The notes: generated from the letters alone by a model not told the origin. A stretch of 64,000 nt of DNA from DASSUW01 sp963844205 (GCA_963844205.1 CAWJNK010000001.1:124001-188000); one strand, 5' to 3'. Numbered from the stretch's first letter, positions 9,811-22,584 are shown. Numbers and translations are program-made.

Positions 9811-10889
9811 TCCCGCTCGCCCAGCCTGTGCTCGGCGAGGCCGAGGAGCAGGCCGTGCTCGAGGTGCTGCGCTCCGGTCAGCTCTCGCTCGGCCCGCAGG
9901 TGCCGGAGTTCGAGCGGGCGTTCGCCGAGCAGGTCGGCGCGCGGCATGCCTCCGCGGTCTCGAGCGGCACGGCGGCGCTGCACCTCGCGCTGCGGGCGGT
10001 GGGGGTGACGGAGGGCGACGAGGTCGTGACGTCGCCGTTCTCGTTCGTGGCCTCGGCCAACGCCATCGTCTACGAGCGGGCGACGCCGGTGTTCGCCGAC
10101 ATCGACCCGGTGACGCTCAACCTCGATCCCGAGGCGACGGCGGCGGCGATCACCGGCCGCACCCGGGCGCTCCTCCCGGTGCACATCTTCGGCTACCCCG
10201 CCGACGTGGCGGCGCTGGAGGCGCACGGGCTGCCGATCGTGGAGGACGCCTGCGAGGCGCTGGGCGCGGTCCATCACGACGGGGTGAAGGTCGGCGCGCG
10301 CGGCCATCCCGCCGCGTTCGGCTTCTACGCGAACAAGCAGCTCACCACCGGCGAGGGCGGGATGCTCACGATGGGGTCGGCCGAGCACAAGGAGCGCGTC
10401 GACTCCGAGCGCAACCAGGGCCGCGCGCCGAACATGGACTGGCTCGACCACGACCGGCTGGGGTTCAACTACCGGCTCGCGGACCTCGCCTGCGCGCTGG
10501 GACTGGCGCAATTGCAGCGGCTCGACGAGATGCTCGCGGCGCGGGCTCGGGTGGCCGGCTGGTACCGGGAGGCGCTGGCGGGCAGCGAGATCGGCCTGCC
10601 GTGCGAGGACGCCGGCGGCAACGTGCGCGGCTGGTTCGTGTTCGTGGTCCAGGTGCCGCGCGACCGCGACCGGGTGATCGCGGCGCTGCGGGAGCGAGGC
10701 ATCCAGTCCAAGCCGTACCTGCCCGCCATCCACCTGATGTCGTTCTACCGCGAGCGCTTCGGGCACCGGGAGGGTGAGTTCCCGGTGTGCGAGGACGTCG
10801 CCGCCCGCTCCATCGCGCTGCCGTTCTTCCCGCGCATGAGCGAGGGCCAGGTCGCGCAGGTGGCGGAGGCGCTGCTCGCCGCCCTGTGA
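9807..10889 (+). CDS. DegT/DnrJ/EryC1/StrS-family aminotransferase
   Basis: The 360-residue fold-I PLP enzyme has the sugar-aminotransferase pattern: SGTAALHLALRAVG, HIFGYPADV, EDACEALGA and the PLP Lys in GFYANKQLTTGEGG. Such enzymes usually transaminate nucleotide-linked keto-sugars for cell-surface glycans; the exact sugar is not evident. The GTG start overlaps the cimA stop, which makes it the last gene of the leuB-ilvE-cimA run even though its chemistry is unrelated. The 3' end has been partly duplicated downstream (see 10857-10939). Confidence 0.9.
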
Positions 10890-10939
10890 CCCAGGCGCGA
10901 CGGGCTCAGGTGGCGGAGGCGCTGCTCACAGCGCTTTGA
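10857..10939 (+). repeat. duplicated 3' end of the aminotransferase gene
   Basis: The 21 bp CAGGTGGCGGAGGCGCTGCTC at 10857-10877 recurs exactly at 10907-10927. After each copy the reading frame continues to a stop: QVAEALLAAL-stop in the gene and QVAEALLTAL-stop in the second copy, which ends at 10939. The second copy differs only at synonymous-looking sites in its last codons. It looks like the left-over end of a related allele after recombination, not a simple slippage repeat. The second copy overlaps the 3' end of the convergent GNAT gene. Confidence 0.75.
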
Positions 10940-11555
10940 CGTAGCCGACGAAGCCGGGGCCGCCGATCGCGGCTGCGACCTTGGCGCTCGGCGCGCGGCG
11001 GACCTCCCGCTGGCGGTAGCCGGTGGCCTCGTAGAGCGAGCGCGCCGCCTCGTTGTGCAGGCCGGTGTCGAGCGCCACGATGTCCAGCCCGGCGGCCGCG
11101 GCGGCGTCCTCGGCGCCGGCCAGCATCGCGCGCGCGACGCCGCGGCGGCGGAACTCGGGCGCCACCGCCAGCGCGTCGACGTAGAGCGCGCTGTGCGGCG
11201 GGTTGGGAGAGACCAGCCCGGCGGCGCGCAGATGCCGCAGCAGCGCCGGCCAGCGCCACGGCGGCACCCGGGGCGCCGTGAGCGAGACGAAGCGGCGCGC
11301 CCGCTCGTCGCCCTCCGCGACCGGGAACCACGCGATCACGCCGGCGAGGTCGCCGTCGAGCTCCACCACGCTGCAGACCTCGAAGCTCGCGGCATGGCCT
11401 CGGCGTCCGTAGACGGCGGCCAGCAGCCCGCGGGCGCGCGCCTCGGAGCCCGCGTACGCGTCGTAGTACGGCTTGGCGGAGGCGTAGAGCAGCGCGTCGG
11501 CCGGATCGGCGGGCGTGGCGGGCCGGAGCGCGAACGACATGTGAGTCATCATCAT
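10926..11555 (-). CDS. GNAT-family N-acetyltransferase
   Basis: The 209-residue protein has the acetyl-CoA binding pattern of the GNAT fold: YVDALAVAPEFRRRGVARAML (motif A with RRRGVA) at about residues 123-145 and an NEAARSLYEATGY motif B near 168-180. The substrate is not predictable. ATG codons at 11555, 11552, 11549 and 11540 are all possible starts; the last gives MSFALRPATP, which aligns better with the family N-terminus. It is divergent from argH with only a few bases between the starts. Confidence 0.85.
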   Translation of the reverse strand: MMMTHMSFALRPATPADPADALLYASAKPYYDAYAGSEARARGLLAAVYGRRGHAASFEVCSVVELDGDLAGVIAWFPVAEGDERARRFVSLTAPRVPPWRWPALLRHLRAAGLVSPNPPHSALYVDALAVAPEFRRRGVARAMLAGAEDAAAAAGLDIVALDTGLHNEAARSLYEATGYRQREVRRAPSAKVAAAIGGPGFVGYVKAL

Positions 11556-11563
11556 GCCCGCCC

Positions 11564-12934
11564 ATGTCGCGCTTCACCATCCCGCAGGACCCGGTCTTCC
11601 AGCAGCTCAACGCGTCGATCGGGTTCGACTGGCGGCTGGGCCCGTACGACATCGAGCAGTCGCGCGCGCACGCGAAGATGCTCGCCGAGGCGGGGATCAT
11701 CTCCCGCGCGGATCGCGACGAGCTGCTCAACGGGCTGTCGCGGGTTGAGGAGGAGCTCGACTGCGGCGAGTTCGCGTTCCGCGAGGAGGACGAGGACATC
11801 CACATGGCGATCGAGCGGCGGCTCACCGAGATCGCCGGCCCGGTCGGCGGCAAGCTGCACACCGCCCGCTCGCGCAACGACCAGGTGGCGACCGACGTCG
11901 CCATGTTCACGCGCGCGCACGCGCTGGGCACGGTCGAGCGGCTGCAGGGGCTGCAGAGCGCGCTGGTGCAGCTCGCGGACCGCCACCTCGACTGGCCGAT
12001 GCCCGGCTACACGCACCTCCAGCGCGCGCAGCCGGTGTACCTCTCGCACCACCTGCTCGCGTACTTCTGGATGTTCCGGCGCGACGCCCGGCGGTTCGAG
12101 CACGTGCTCGGCGCGACGTCGGACCTGCCGCTCGGCGCGGGCGCGCTGGCGGGGGTGAACTTCGCCACCGACCGCGGGCTGGTGGCGCGCGAGCTCGGGT
12201 TCGCCGGCGTGGCCCCGAACTCGATCGACGCCGTGTCGAACCGCGACTTCGTGCTCGACTACCTCGCGGCGGCGGCCACGTGCGCGACGCACCTGTCGCG
12301 CCTGGGGGCGGAGATCGTGCTGTGGTCGAGCGAGGAGTTCGGGTTCTGCGAGGTGTCGGACGCGTGGGCGTCGGGCTCCTCGATCATGCCGCAGAAGAAG
12401 AACCCCGACGCCGCCGAGCTGTTGCGCGCCAAGGCGCCGCGCGTCGCGGCGCACCTGGGCGCCGTGCACGGCGTGCTGCACGGCCTTCCGCTGACCTACA
12501 ACAAGGACATGCAGGAGGACAAGGAGCACCTGTTCGACGCCGCGGACACGCTCGATCTCTGCCTGCAGGCGGCGACGGGGATGCTGTCGTCGCTGTCCTT
12601 CTCACGCGAGCGGCTGGCGGACGCCGCCTCCGACGAGATGATCGCGGCCGTGGACGTCGCCGACATGCTGGTGCGGCGGGGAGTCCCGTTCCGGCAGTCG
12701 CACGGGATCGTCGCCGGGCTGGTGCGCGAGGCCGTGGACTCGGGGCGGACGCTGTCCCAGCTCACCCGCGAGGAGCTGGCGCGGCACTCGGAAGCGCTCG
12801 ACGACGAGTTCTACGAGGTCCTGTCTTCGGGGGCGTGGCTGGAGTCGAAGGTGTCCGAGGGCGGTACCGCCCTCGACCGCGTGCGGGAGCAGCTCGCGCA
12901 CGCGCGCGCGGAGCTGGACGGCCAGCCGGCTTGA
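11564..12934 (+). CDS. argH: argininosuccinate lyase
   Basis: This lyase splits argininosuccinate into arginine and fumarate, the last step of arginine synthesis. The 456 residues include HTARSRNDQVATDVAMF, the catalytic His region GYTHLQRAQPV, and the fumarase/aspartase superfamily signature GSSIMPQKKNPD. The length is typical. It stands alone here without argG or other arginine genes. The DNA glycosylase gene follows after 31 bp. Confidence 0.97.
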   Translation: MSRFTIPQDPVFQQLNASIGFDWRLGPYDIEQSRAHAKMLAEAGIISRADRDELLNGLSRVEEELDCGEFAFREEDEDIHMAIERRLTEIAGPVGGKLHTARSRNDQVATDVAMFTRAHALGTVERLQGLQSALVQLADRHLDWPMPGYTHLQRAQPVYLSHHLLAYFWMFRRDARRFEHVLGATSDLPLGAGALAGVNFATDRGLVARELGFAGVAPNSIDAVSNRDFVLDYLAAAATCATHLSRLGAEIVLWSSEEFGFCEVSDAWASGSSIMPQKKNPDAAELLRAKAPRVAAHLGAVHGVLHGLPLTYNKDMQEDKEHLFDAADTLDLCLQAATGMLSSLSFSRERLADAASDEMIAAVDVADMLVRRGVPFRQSHGIVAGLVREAVDSGRTLSQLTREELARHSEALDDEFYEVLSSGAWLESKVSEGGTALDRVREQLAHARAELDGQPA

Positions 12935-12965
12935 CGCGCTCCCACGCCCCGATCGTCCGCCCCGC

Positions 12966-13532
12966 GTGACCCTCTCTCACGCGTTCTACGACCCCCCGGT
13001 GGTGGAGGTCGCCCGAGCGCTGCTCGGCTGCGTCGTGCGGCACGGCGACACGGCCGGTGTGATCGTCGAGACCGAGGCGTACCACATGTCCGAGCCCGCC
13101 TGCCACGCGTACGTGGGGCTGACGGCGCGGACGTCGACGCTGTTCGGCCCGCCGGGCCGCGCCTACGTGTACCGGTCGTACGGCATCCACGCGCTGCTGA
13201 ACGCGGTGTGCGAGCCGGAAGGGGTCGGCGCGGCGGTGCTGATCCGCGCGCTCGAGCCGCTCCAGGGCATCGAGGTCATGCGCGCCCGCCGCGGCGTCGA
13301 CGACCTCTGCGGAGGCCCTGGGAAGCTCACCCAGGCGCTCGGGATCGGCCTCGAGGAGAACGGGACCGACCTCGCAGCCGGGCCGGTCGTCGTCGAGGCG
13401 CCGCCGCCTGGCTGGACCGACCTGCGGGTCGTCGCCGGCACGCGGATCGGGATCACGAAGGCGGCCGAGCTGCCGTGGCGGTTCTGCGTGGCCGGGAACC
13501 GCAGCGTGTCGAAGCCGCGGCCGACGGGATGA
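12966..13532 (+). CDS. mpg: DNA-3-methyladenine glycosylase (AAG/Mpg type)
   Basis: The 188-residue protein belongs to the alkyladenine glycosylase family, which excises alkylated purines in base-excision repair. Visible signatures are VIVETEAYHMSEPACHAYVGLTAR trimmed to its core VETEAY, the FGPPGRAYVYRSYGIHALLN loop, and CGGPGKLTQALGI. The GTG start follows argH closely. The TGA stop is the first base triplet of the G-rich post-stop motif, copy B. Confidence 0.93.
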   Translation: MTLSHAFYDPPVVEVARALLGCVVRHGDTAGVIVETEAYHMSEPACHAYVGLTARTSTLFGPPGRAYVYRSYGIHALLNAVCEPEGVGAAVLIRALEPLQGIEVMRARRGVDDLCGGPGKLTQALGIGLEENGTDLAAGPVVVEAPPPGWTDLRVVAGTRIGITKAAELPWRFCVAGNRSVSKPRPTG

Positions 13533-13556
13533 ACTGCGGCTGGGTGGGGGAGGTGG
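13530..13556 (+). repeat. G-rich post-stop motif, copy B
   Basis: Starting at the mpg TGA, the sequence runs TGAACTGCGGCTGGG then TGGGGGAGGTGGGG. It matches the block after the subtilase, the penicillin-binding protein and hisF, in the sense direction of mpg. Together with copy C it forms an imperfect inverted repeat that closes off the gap between two convergent genes. Confidence 0.7.
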
Positions 13557-13566
13557 GGGGAGGAAC

Positions 13567-13605
13567 GTGCGAGATCGCCCGCCGCCCGCGCGGCGATCGC
13601 ACGAA
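13567..13605. terminator. GC-rich hairpin between mpg and the convergent PBP gene
   Basis: CGTGCGA-G-ATCGCC near 13567 can pair with GGCGATCGCACG ending at 13605, giving an imperfect stem of about 14 bp with small bulges. It lies midway between two convergent genes, so it could terminate transcription from both sides. There is no T-run. Further copies of GTGCGAAACC/CACGAAACC-like words follow up to 13676. Confidence 0.4.
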
Positions 13606-13678
13606 ACCCTCCGTATGCGGCGGAAACGTGCGAAACCGAGAGCGGGCCGCCCCGAAATTTCACGAAACCGTCGGTCCC

Positions 13679-13712
13679 CCACCTCCCCACCCAGCAGCAG
13701 TTGACGTTCGCC
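13679..13712 (-). repeat. G-rich post-stop motif, copy C
   Basis: On the minus strand, GGCGAACGTCAACTGC is followed by TGCTGGGTGGGGAGG and TGGGGGACC. It begins 22 bp after the stop of the penicillin-binding protein, in that gene's sense direction. The displacement from the stop is explained by a 17-bp tandem duplication (GGCGCTACGGGGTCGTC at 13713-13729 and 13730-13746) that covers the stop codon. Confidence 0.7.
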
Positions 13713-13733
13713 GGCGCTACGGGGTCGTCGGCG

Positions 13734-16010
13734 CTACGGGGTCGTCGGCGCTTCCTCGCCGCCCGGCGCGGGGGCGGGCTCCTCCGGCGCGGGCTCCGCG
13801 GGCGCGGGTGCCGGCTCCTCGGGCGCGGGCTCCGTGGGGGCGGGCACCGACTCCTCGGGCGCCGCCGTAGGCGCGGGTTCGACGGGCTCGGGCGTGGTGG
13901 GCGCGACCGGCTCGGTGGGCGTCTTGGGCTTCGGCGGCGGGTGGATGCGCAGGATCGACTCCACGAACGTCTTGAAGATGCCCGCCGGGTACGTGCCGCC
14001 GGCGACCGGCTCGCCCTGGAACTCGGTCTCCATCGACCGGAACTCGTTCGGGTAGCCCACCCAGACCGCGATCGTGTACTCGGGCGTCCAGCCGACGAAC
14101 CAGGCGTCGCCGTAGCCCTCGGTCGTGCCGGTCTTGCCCGAGATCGAGAGCGAGCCCACCTGCGCGCGCGTGCCCGTGCCGACCTTGACCACGTTCTGCA
14201 GCAGCGACGCGACCTGCTCGGCCACGCTCTGCTCGAGCACGTTGCGCGTCTTGCGGCGGTTCACCGCCCGCTCGCCGTCCGGCAGCGTGATCGGCTTCCA
14301 CTCGCCCTCGTCCTCCTCGTGCTCGATCCGGCGGATGCCGACCGGGCCGGGCGCGCGCTCGTCGCGCGGGTTGTCCGAGCCGGGGCTGAGCGTGCCGTAC
14401 ACGAGGTCGCCGCCGCTCGCGAACGTCTCGTACGCGTGCGCCATGTCGAGCGGCGACACGCCCTCCTTGAGGCCGCCGAGCGTCATCGCATAGTTAGAGG
14501 AGACGTTGGTGCGGATGCCCATGCGCTCCGCCAGCCGGGCGATCTTGTGGGTGCCGATCTTGATGCCGACCTGGGCGAAGACCGAGTTGTCGGAGAACGT
14601 CGTGGCGCGCGCCAGCGTGGTGATGCCCGAGTACGCGTTCTCGTAGTTGTTGACGGTGAAGATCTCCTTCGAGTGCGGGACGTCGAAGGTCATCTTCTTG
14701 GACGCCCACACCGAGTTCGGTGAGACCCCCTGGCGCAGCGCCTCGGCGAGGATGAACGGCTTGATCGCCGACCCCGGCTGGCGCCGGCCCTGGGTGGCGA
14801 GGTTGAACGGCAGCTCGTTGTAGTCGTCGCCGCCCACCATCGCCCGCACCTCGCCGGTGTCGTTGTGGAGCGCGACGAGCGCGGCGCGCGGGCCGTCGCG
14901 GTACGGCAGCCAGTTGTCGATCGCCTCCTGGGCCGCCACCTGGAGCTCGCCGTCGATGGTGGTGCGCACGCGCAGTCCGCCCTCGAACGCGAGCCGGGCG
15001 CCCTCCTGCCCGCCGCCGAGCCGGTCCACCACCTGCTGCTTCACCCACGAGGTGAAGTACGGATACGCCGTGTCCTCGGCCGGCGGCTGGAGGTCGCCCT
15101 TGTCGGGCAGGGGCTGCTGGATCGCGTCGTCGTACTGCTCCCGGCTGAGCAGGTCCTGCTGGAGCATGTTGTGGAGGACGAGGTTGCGGCGCTTGAGCGA
15201 GGCGTCGGGGTTGGCGATCGGGTCGTACGCGCTCGGCGAGGCGACCATGCCGGCCAGCAGCGCGGCCTCGTGCGGCTCGAGCCGGGCCGCGCAGTTGACG
15301 CCGCGCTTCTCGTCGCAGCCCGGGTGGTTGGCCTGGAAGTACGTGCGGGCGGCCGCCTCGATGCCGTACGCGCCGTTCCCGAAGTAGATCGTGTTGAGGT
15401 AGTTGCGGAGGATCTGCTCCTTCGACCACTTGCGCGTGAGGTGGTAGGCGAGCGCGGCCTCTCGGAGCTTCTGGAACACCGTCCGCTCGTCCTGGGCGGC
15501 TAGCGCGTTCTTGACGAACTGCTGGGTGATCGTCGAGCCGCCCTGGACCACCTTCTGCTGGACGATGTCCTGGTAGAGGGCGCGGCCGATGCCCCGCAGG
15601 TCGACGCCGTCGTTGGTGTAGAAGCGCCGGTCCTCGATTGCGATGATCGCGTGCTTCATGACCGGCGCGATCTGCTCCTCGCGCAGGAACAGCCGCTTCT
15701 CGTTCCCGGTCAGGACCCCGATCTTGTGGCCGTCGCGGTCGTAGATGATCGAGTTCCGGGTCGCCGGCTGCTCGAGCTTCGGCAGGTCGGAGGCGACGGC
15801 CATCATCATCCCGAAGACGGTCGAGACGGCGGCCAGGATGCCGAGGCCGAGCATCAGCACGAACAACCGCAGCTTCCGGATCCGGACGCGGCGGTGGGGC
15901 GGCCGCGACTTGCCCTTGCCGCCGGGCCGCAGGGCGACGACGGTCGCGCCGTTCCCGGCACCGTCGGGGGTGCCGGACGACGGCTCGGCTGTACGTTCGC
16001 GATCGCTCAT
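13734..16010 (-). CDS. bifunctional penicillin-binding protein, class A (PBP1A-like)
   Basis: The 758-residue membrane-anchored enzyme polymerises and cross-links peptidoglycan. It has a basic cytosolic N-terminus, one transmembrane helix (about residues 48-74), a GT51 glycosyltransferase domain (IIAIEDRRFYTNDGVD with catalytic Glu; GGSTITQQFVKN) and a transpeptidase domain with SAIK (active Ser in RQPGSAIKPF), SDN and KTGT motifs. The last ~85 residues are a Pro/Ala/Glu/Thr-rich tail made of EPAPEEPAPAP-type repeats, probably extracellular and disordered. The gene is convergent with mpg and divergent from tyrS. Confidence 0.95.
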   Translation of the reverse strand: MSDRERTAEPSSGTPDGAGNGATVVALRPGGKGKSRPPHRRVRIRKLRLFVLMLGLGILAAVSTVFGMMMAVASDLPKLEQPATRNSIIYDRDGHKIGVLTGNEKRLFLREEQIAPVMKHAIIAIEDRRFYTNDGVDLRGIGRALYQDIVQQKVVQGGSTITQQFVKNALAAQDERTVFQKLREAALAYHLTRKWSKEQILRNYLNTIYFGNGAYGIEAAARTYFQANHPGCDEKRGVNCAARLEPHEAALLAGMVASPSAYDPIANPDASLKRRNLVLHNMLQQDLLSREQYDDAIQQPLPDKGDLQPPAEDTAYPYFTSWVKQQVVDRLGGGQEGARLAFEGGLRVRTTIDGELQVAAQEAIDNWLPYRDGPRAALVALHNDTGEVRAMVGGDDYNELPFNLATQGRRQPGSAIKPFILAEALRQGVSPNSVWASKKMTFDVPHSKEIFTVNNYENAYSGITTLARATTFSDNSVFAQVGIKIGTHKIARLAERMGIRTNVSSNYAMTLGGLKEGVSPLDMAHAYETFASGGDLVYGTLSPGSDNPRDERAPGPVGIRRIEHEEDEGEWKPITLPDGERAVNRRKTRNVLEQSVAEQVASLLQNVVKVGTGTRAQVGSLSISGKTGTTEGYGDAWFVGWTPEYTIAVWVGYPNEFRSMETEFQGEPVAGGTYPAGIFKTFVESILRIHPPPKPKTPTEPVAPTTPEPVEPAPTAAPEESVPAPTEPAPEEPAPAPAEPAPEEPAPAPGGEEAPTTP

Positions 16011-16088
16011 AGGCGGAGGTGGGACGCGCCGTCGAGCATCTCGCCGCAGGGGCGGTCCGAACCCTCCGGGAGGCTAGCATTGGACCGG

Positions 16089-17255
16089 ATGGAAGAAGTC
16101 GCCTCGCAGGCCGCGCGCCTGACACGGAACGCGGTCGAGTCGCTGCCTGCCAGTGCGCTCGAGGCGCGGCTCGGCGAAGGCCGTCCGCTGCGCGTCAAGC
16201 TCGGCCTGGACCCCACCGCGAGCGACCTCCATCTCGGCCACACGGTCGTGCTCCAGAAGCTGCGCGAGTTCCAGGACGCGGGCCACACCGTGGTCCTGAT
16301 CGTGGGCGACTACACCGCCCGCGTCGGCGATCCGAGCGGCCGGTCCGCAACCCGCCCAGTGCTCTCCGGCGAGGAGATCGACGCGCACGCGCGCACGTAC
16401 GTGGAGCAGGCCGGTCGCGTGCTGCGGACGGACGAGCGGCTCGAGCTGCGGCATAACAGCGAGTGGCTCGACATGCCGGCCGAGGACCTGTTCCGGCTCG
16501 CCAGGGTGCCGACGGTGGCGCAGCTGCTCGAGCGGGACGACTTCGCGAAGCGCTGGGCCGCGCAGGAGCCGATCTCGCTGCTGGAGCTGCTGTATCCCGT
16601 GCTCCAGGGCTACGACTCGGTGGCGATCCGGGCCGACGTCGAGCTCGGTGGCACCGACCAGACGTTCAACCTGCTGATGGGCCGGGCGATTCAGCAGGCC
16701 TATGGCGTGCCGCCGCAGTCGATCCTGACGATGCCGCTGCTGCCGGGGACCGACGGCGTGCAGAAGATGTCGAAGTCGGTCGGGAACCAGATCGGGATCA
16801 CCGAGCCGCCGGGGGAGATGTACGGCAAGACGCTGTCTGTGCCGGACTCGGTGCTGCCAGAGTGGTACAGCCTCCTCTTGGGTCGTCCGCCCTCGGGGGA
16901 CGAATCGCCCCGAGATGCGAAACGCGCTTTGGCCCGCGCGCTTGTCGAGCGCTATCACGGCCCTGCTGCCGCCGAGGAGGCGGAGGCGGCCTTCGACCGC
17001 GTGTTCGTCTCGCGAGAGCTGCCGGAGGAGGTCGAGGAGGCGGTCGTGCGGCCGTCGAACGGCGTCGTCCACCTGCCCGAGCTGATCGCCGACGTGTTCG
17101 GCGGTTCGCGATCCGAGGCGCGGCGGGCGATCGCGGGGGGCGGCGTGAAGCTCGACGGCGAGCCCGTCGACGCGCTCGACCTGCCGGCAGAGCGGCTGGA
17201 CGGCCGCGTGCTGCAGGTTGGCAAGCGGCGTTTCCGGCGCCTGCGGGTGGCGTGA
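16089..17255 (+). CDS. tyrS: tyrosyl-tRNA synthetase
   Basis: This class I synthetase charges tRNA-Tyr. The 388 residues show LGLDPTASDLHLGHTVVL (the HIGH motif as HLGH), the tyrosine/ATP region GGTDQTFNLLMGR, KMSKS in DGVQKMSKSVGN, and a C-terminal S4 RNA-binding domain (about 325-388). The form with HLGH and this length is of the TyrZ-like type. The ATG at 16089 is chosen; TTG at 16080 is in frame. The rRNA operon follows directly, so read-through is possible, although a separate rRNA promoter is visible. Confidence 0.95.
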   Translation: MEEVASQAARLTRNAVESLPASALEARLGEGRPLRVKLGLDPTASDLHLGHTVVLQKLREFQDAGHTVVLIVGDYTARVGDPSGRSATRPVLSGEEIDAHARTYVEQAGRVLRTDERLELRHNSEWLDMPAEDLFRLARVPTVAQLLERDDFAKRWAAQEPISLLELLYPVLQGYDSVAIRADVELGGTDQTFNLLMGRAIQQAYGVPPQSILTMPLLPGTDGVQKMSKSVGNQIGITEPPGEMYGKTLSVPDSVLPEWYSLLLGRPPSGDESPRDAKRALARALVERYHGPAAAEEAEAAFDRVFVSRELPEEVEEAVVRPSNGVVHLPELIADVFGGSRSEARRAIAGGGVKLDGEPVDALDLPAERLDGRVLQVGKRRFRRLRVA

Positions 17256-17313
17256 CGCCGGGCCCCAGGCGCGCTGCTACAGTCCCCCGCCGCTGGAGGG
17301 CCTCTCCGCGGCC

Positions 17314-17343
17314 TTGAATAGGGCTCGCGGCGCGCGCTACACT
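17314..17343 (+). promoter_or_regulatory. rRNA operon promoter
   Basis: TTGAAT (17314-17319) and TACACT (17338-17343) are separated by 18 bp and lie about 70 bp before the boxA and precursor stem of the 16S leader. They match the -35/-10 consensus well for such GC-rich DNA. A weaker TACAGT at 17278 may be a second upstream promoter. Confidence 0.6.
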
Positions 17344-17412
17344 CCAATGCCCGCCTGGGATCAGTCCCGGGTGCGCTCGCACGGAGGAATCCCCTCCGCC
17401 CAGGGGCGCCGC

Positions 17413-17439
17413 GGTCTTTGAAAACTCAACAGCATGCGC
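17413..17439 (+). promoter_or_regulatory. boxA and 5' arm of the pre-16S processing stem
   Basis: GGTCTTTGAAAACTCAAC then AGCATGCGC contains a boxA-like TCTTTGAAAACT antitermination element. Its reverse complement reappears after the 16S gene at 19348-19374, with 26 of 27 positions pairable including one G-U. The two arms would form the long double-stranded stem cut by RNase III to release pre-16S RNA. Confidence 0.8.
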
Positions 17440-17624
17440 ACCGATCGACGCTGGCTTCGGCCGGAGTCATTGATCTGTGCGTCCAGGTTCGTCAACGCCG
17501 ACGGCGCTACCCAGCGCCGGACGGCAACAAGGAATCAAGAAGTACCTCGTCGATCGCATCCGGCGACGGCCACGTGTACGGCCGCGCCCTCGAGAGATGC
17601 ACGACAACTCTGTGTGAGTAGTTC
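17440..17624 (+). other. 16S rRNA leader
   Basis: This is the transcribed leader between the processing stem and mature 16S. No tRNA, coding sequence or further promoter is visible in it. Short ORFs across it have no support. Confidence 0.6.
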
Positions 17625-19174
<1,550 letters not shown>

Positions 19175-19347
19175 GGGAAGCTCCAGGATTGGAGCGGTCG
19201 CTCAGGCGGCCGGCGCATTCCGCGCCGGCAGCAAATCGGTCCCCGGCCTCGTGCCGGTCGGCCGGAGCGGCTACCGAAATGTCGACCGGACCTGGCGCCC
19301 GCAGCTCGCGACTACCGACTTCGTCGGTTCTCGCGAAATGCTCGCGG

Positions 19348-19374
19348 GCGCATGCTGTTGAGTTTTGAGAGACC
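19348..19374 (+). other. 3' arm of the pre-16S processing stem
   Basis: GCGCATGCTGTTGAG followed by TTTTGAGAGACC is the near-perfect reverse complement of the leader segment at 17413-17439. It lies about 180 bases after mature 16S, as expected for an RNase III-type processing stem. Confidence 0.8.
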
Positions 19375-19408
19375 GAGCGCCCAATCCGGGCGTGCGCCTC
19401 TTCGCGGA

Positions 19409-19427
19409 CCTTGAAAACTGCACAGCC
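19409..19427 (+). other. boxA and 5' arm of the pre-23S processing stem
   Basis: CCTTGAAAACTGCACAGCC pairs with GGGTTGTGCAGTTTTGAAGG at 22565-22584, beyond the 23S gene, with one G-G mismatch and one wobble. It contains a boxA-like TTGAAAACT core, paralleling the arrangement before 16S. Confidence 0.75.
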
Positions 19428-19484
19428 ATGCCAACAAACGGGTATCACCGCCGTGCCTGTGAGCTGAGCACACGGCTGCACTGG

Positions 19485-19544
19485 GTTCGTGAGCGCTAGC
19501 GAACGAATCCGGCCGCATCCGTGAGCGCTAGCGAACGGATGCGG
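19485..19544 (+). repeat. twin hairpins with an 18-bp direct repeat in the spacer
   Basis: CGTGAGCGCTAGCGAACG occurs at 19488-19505 and again at 19520-19537. Each lies inside a hairpin: GTTCG/CGAAC closing at 19485-19504, and the stronger CCGCATCCGT/ACGGATGCGG at 19513-19544. The pair ends 7 bases before the 23S gene, so it may be part of the pre-23S processing region. Confidence 0.6.
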
Positions 19545-19551
19545 CGATCAC

Positions 19552-22539
<2,988 letters not shown>

Positions 22540-22564
22540 ATTTTTAGTGGTGCCCGTGGTTGGC

Positions 22565-22584
22565 GGGTTGTGCAGTTTTGAAGG
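22565..22584 (+). other. 3' arm of the pre-23S processing stem
   Basis: GGGTTGTGCAGTTTTGAAGG pairs with the spacer segment at 19409-19427. It lies between 23S and 5S and defines the precursor ends of 23S. Confidence 0.75.
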
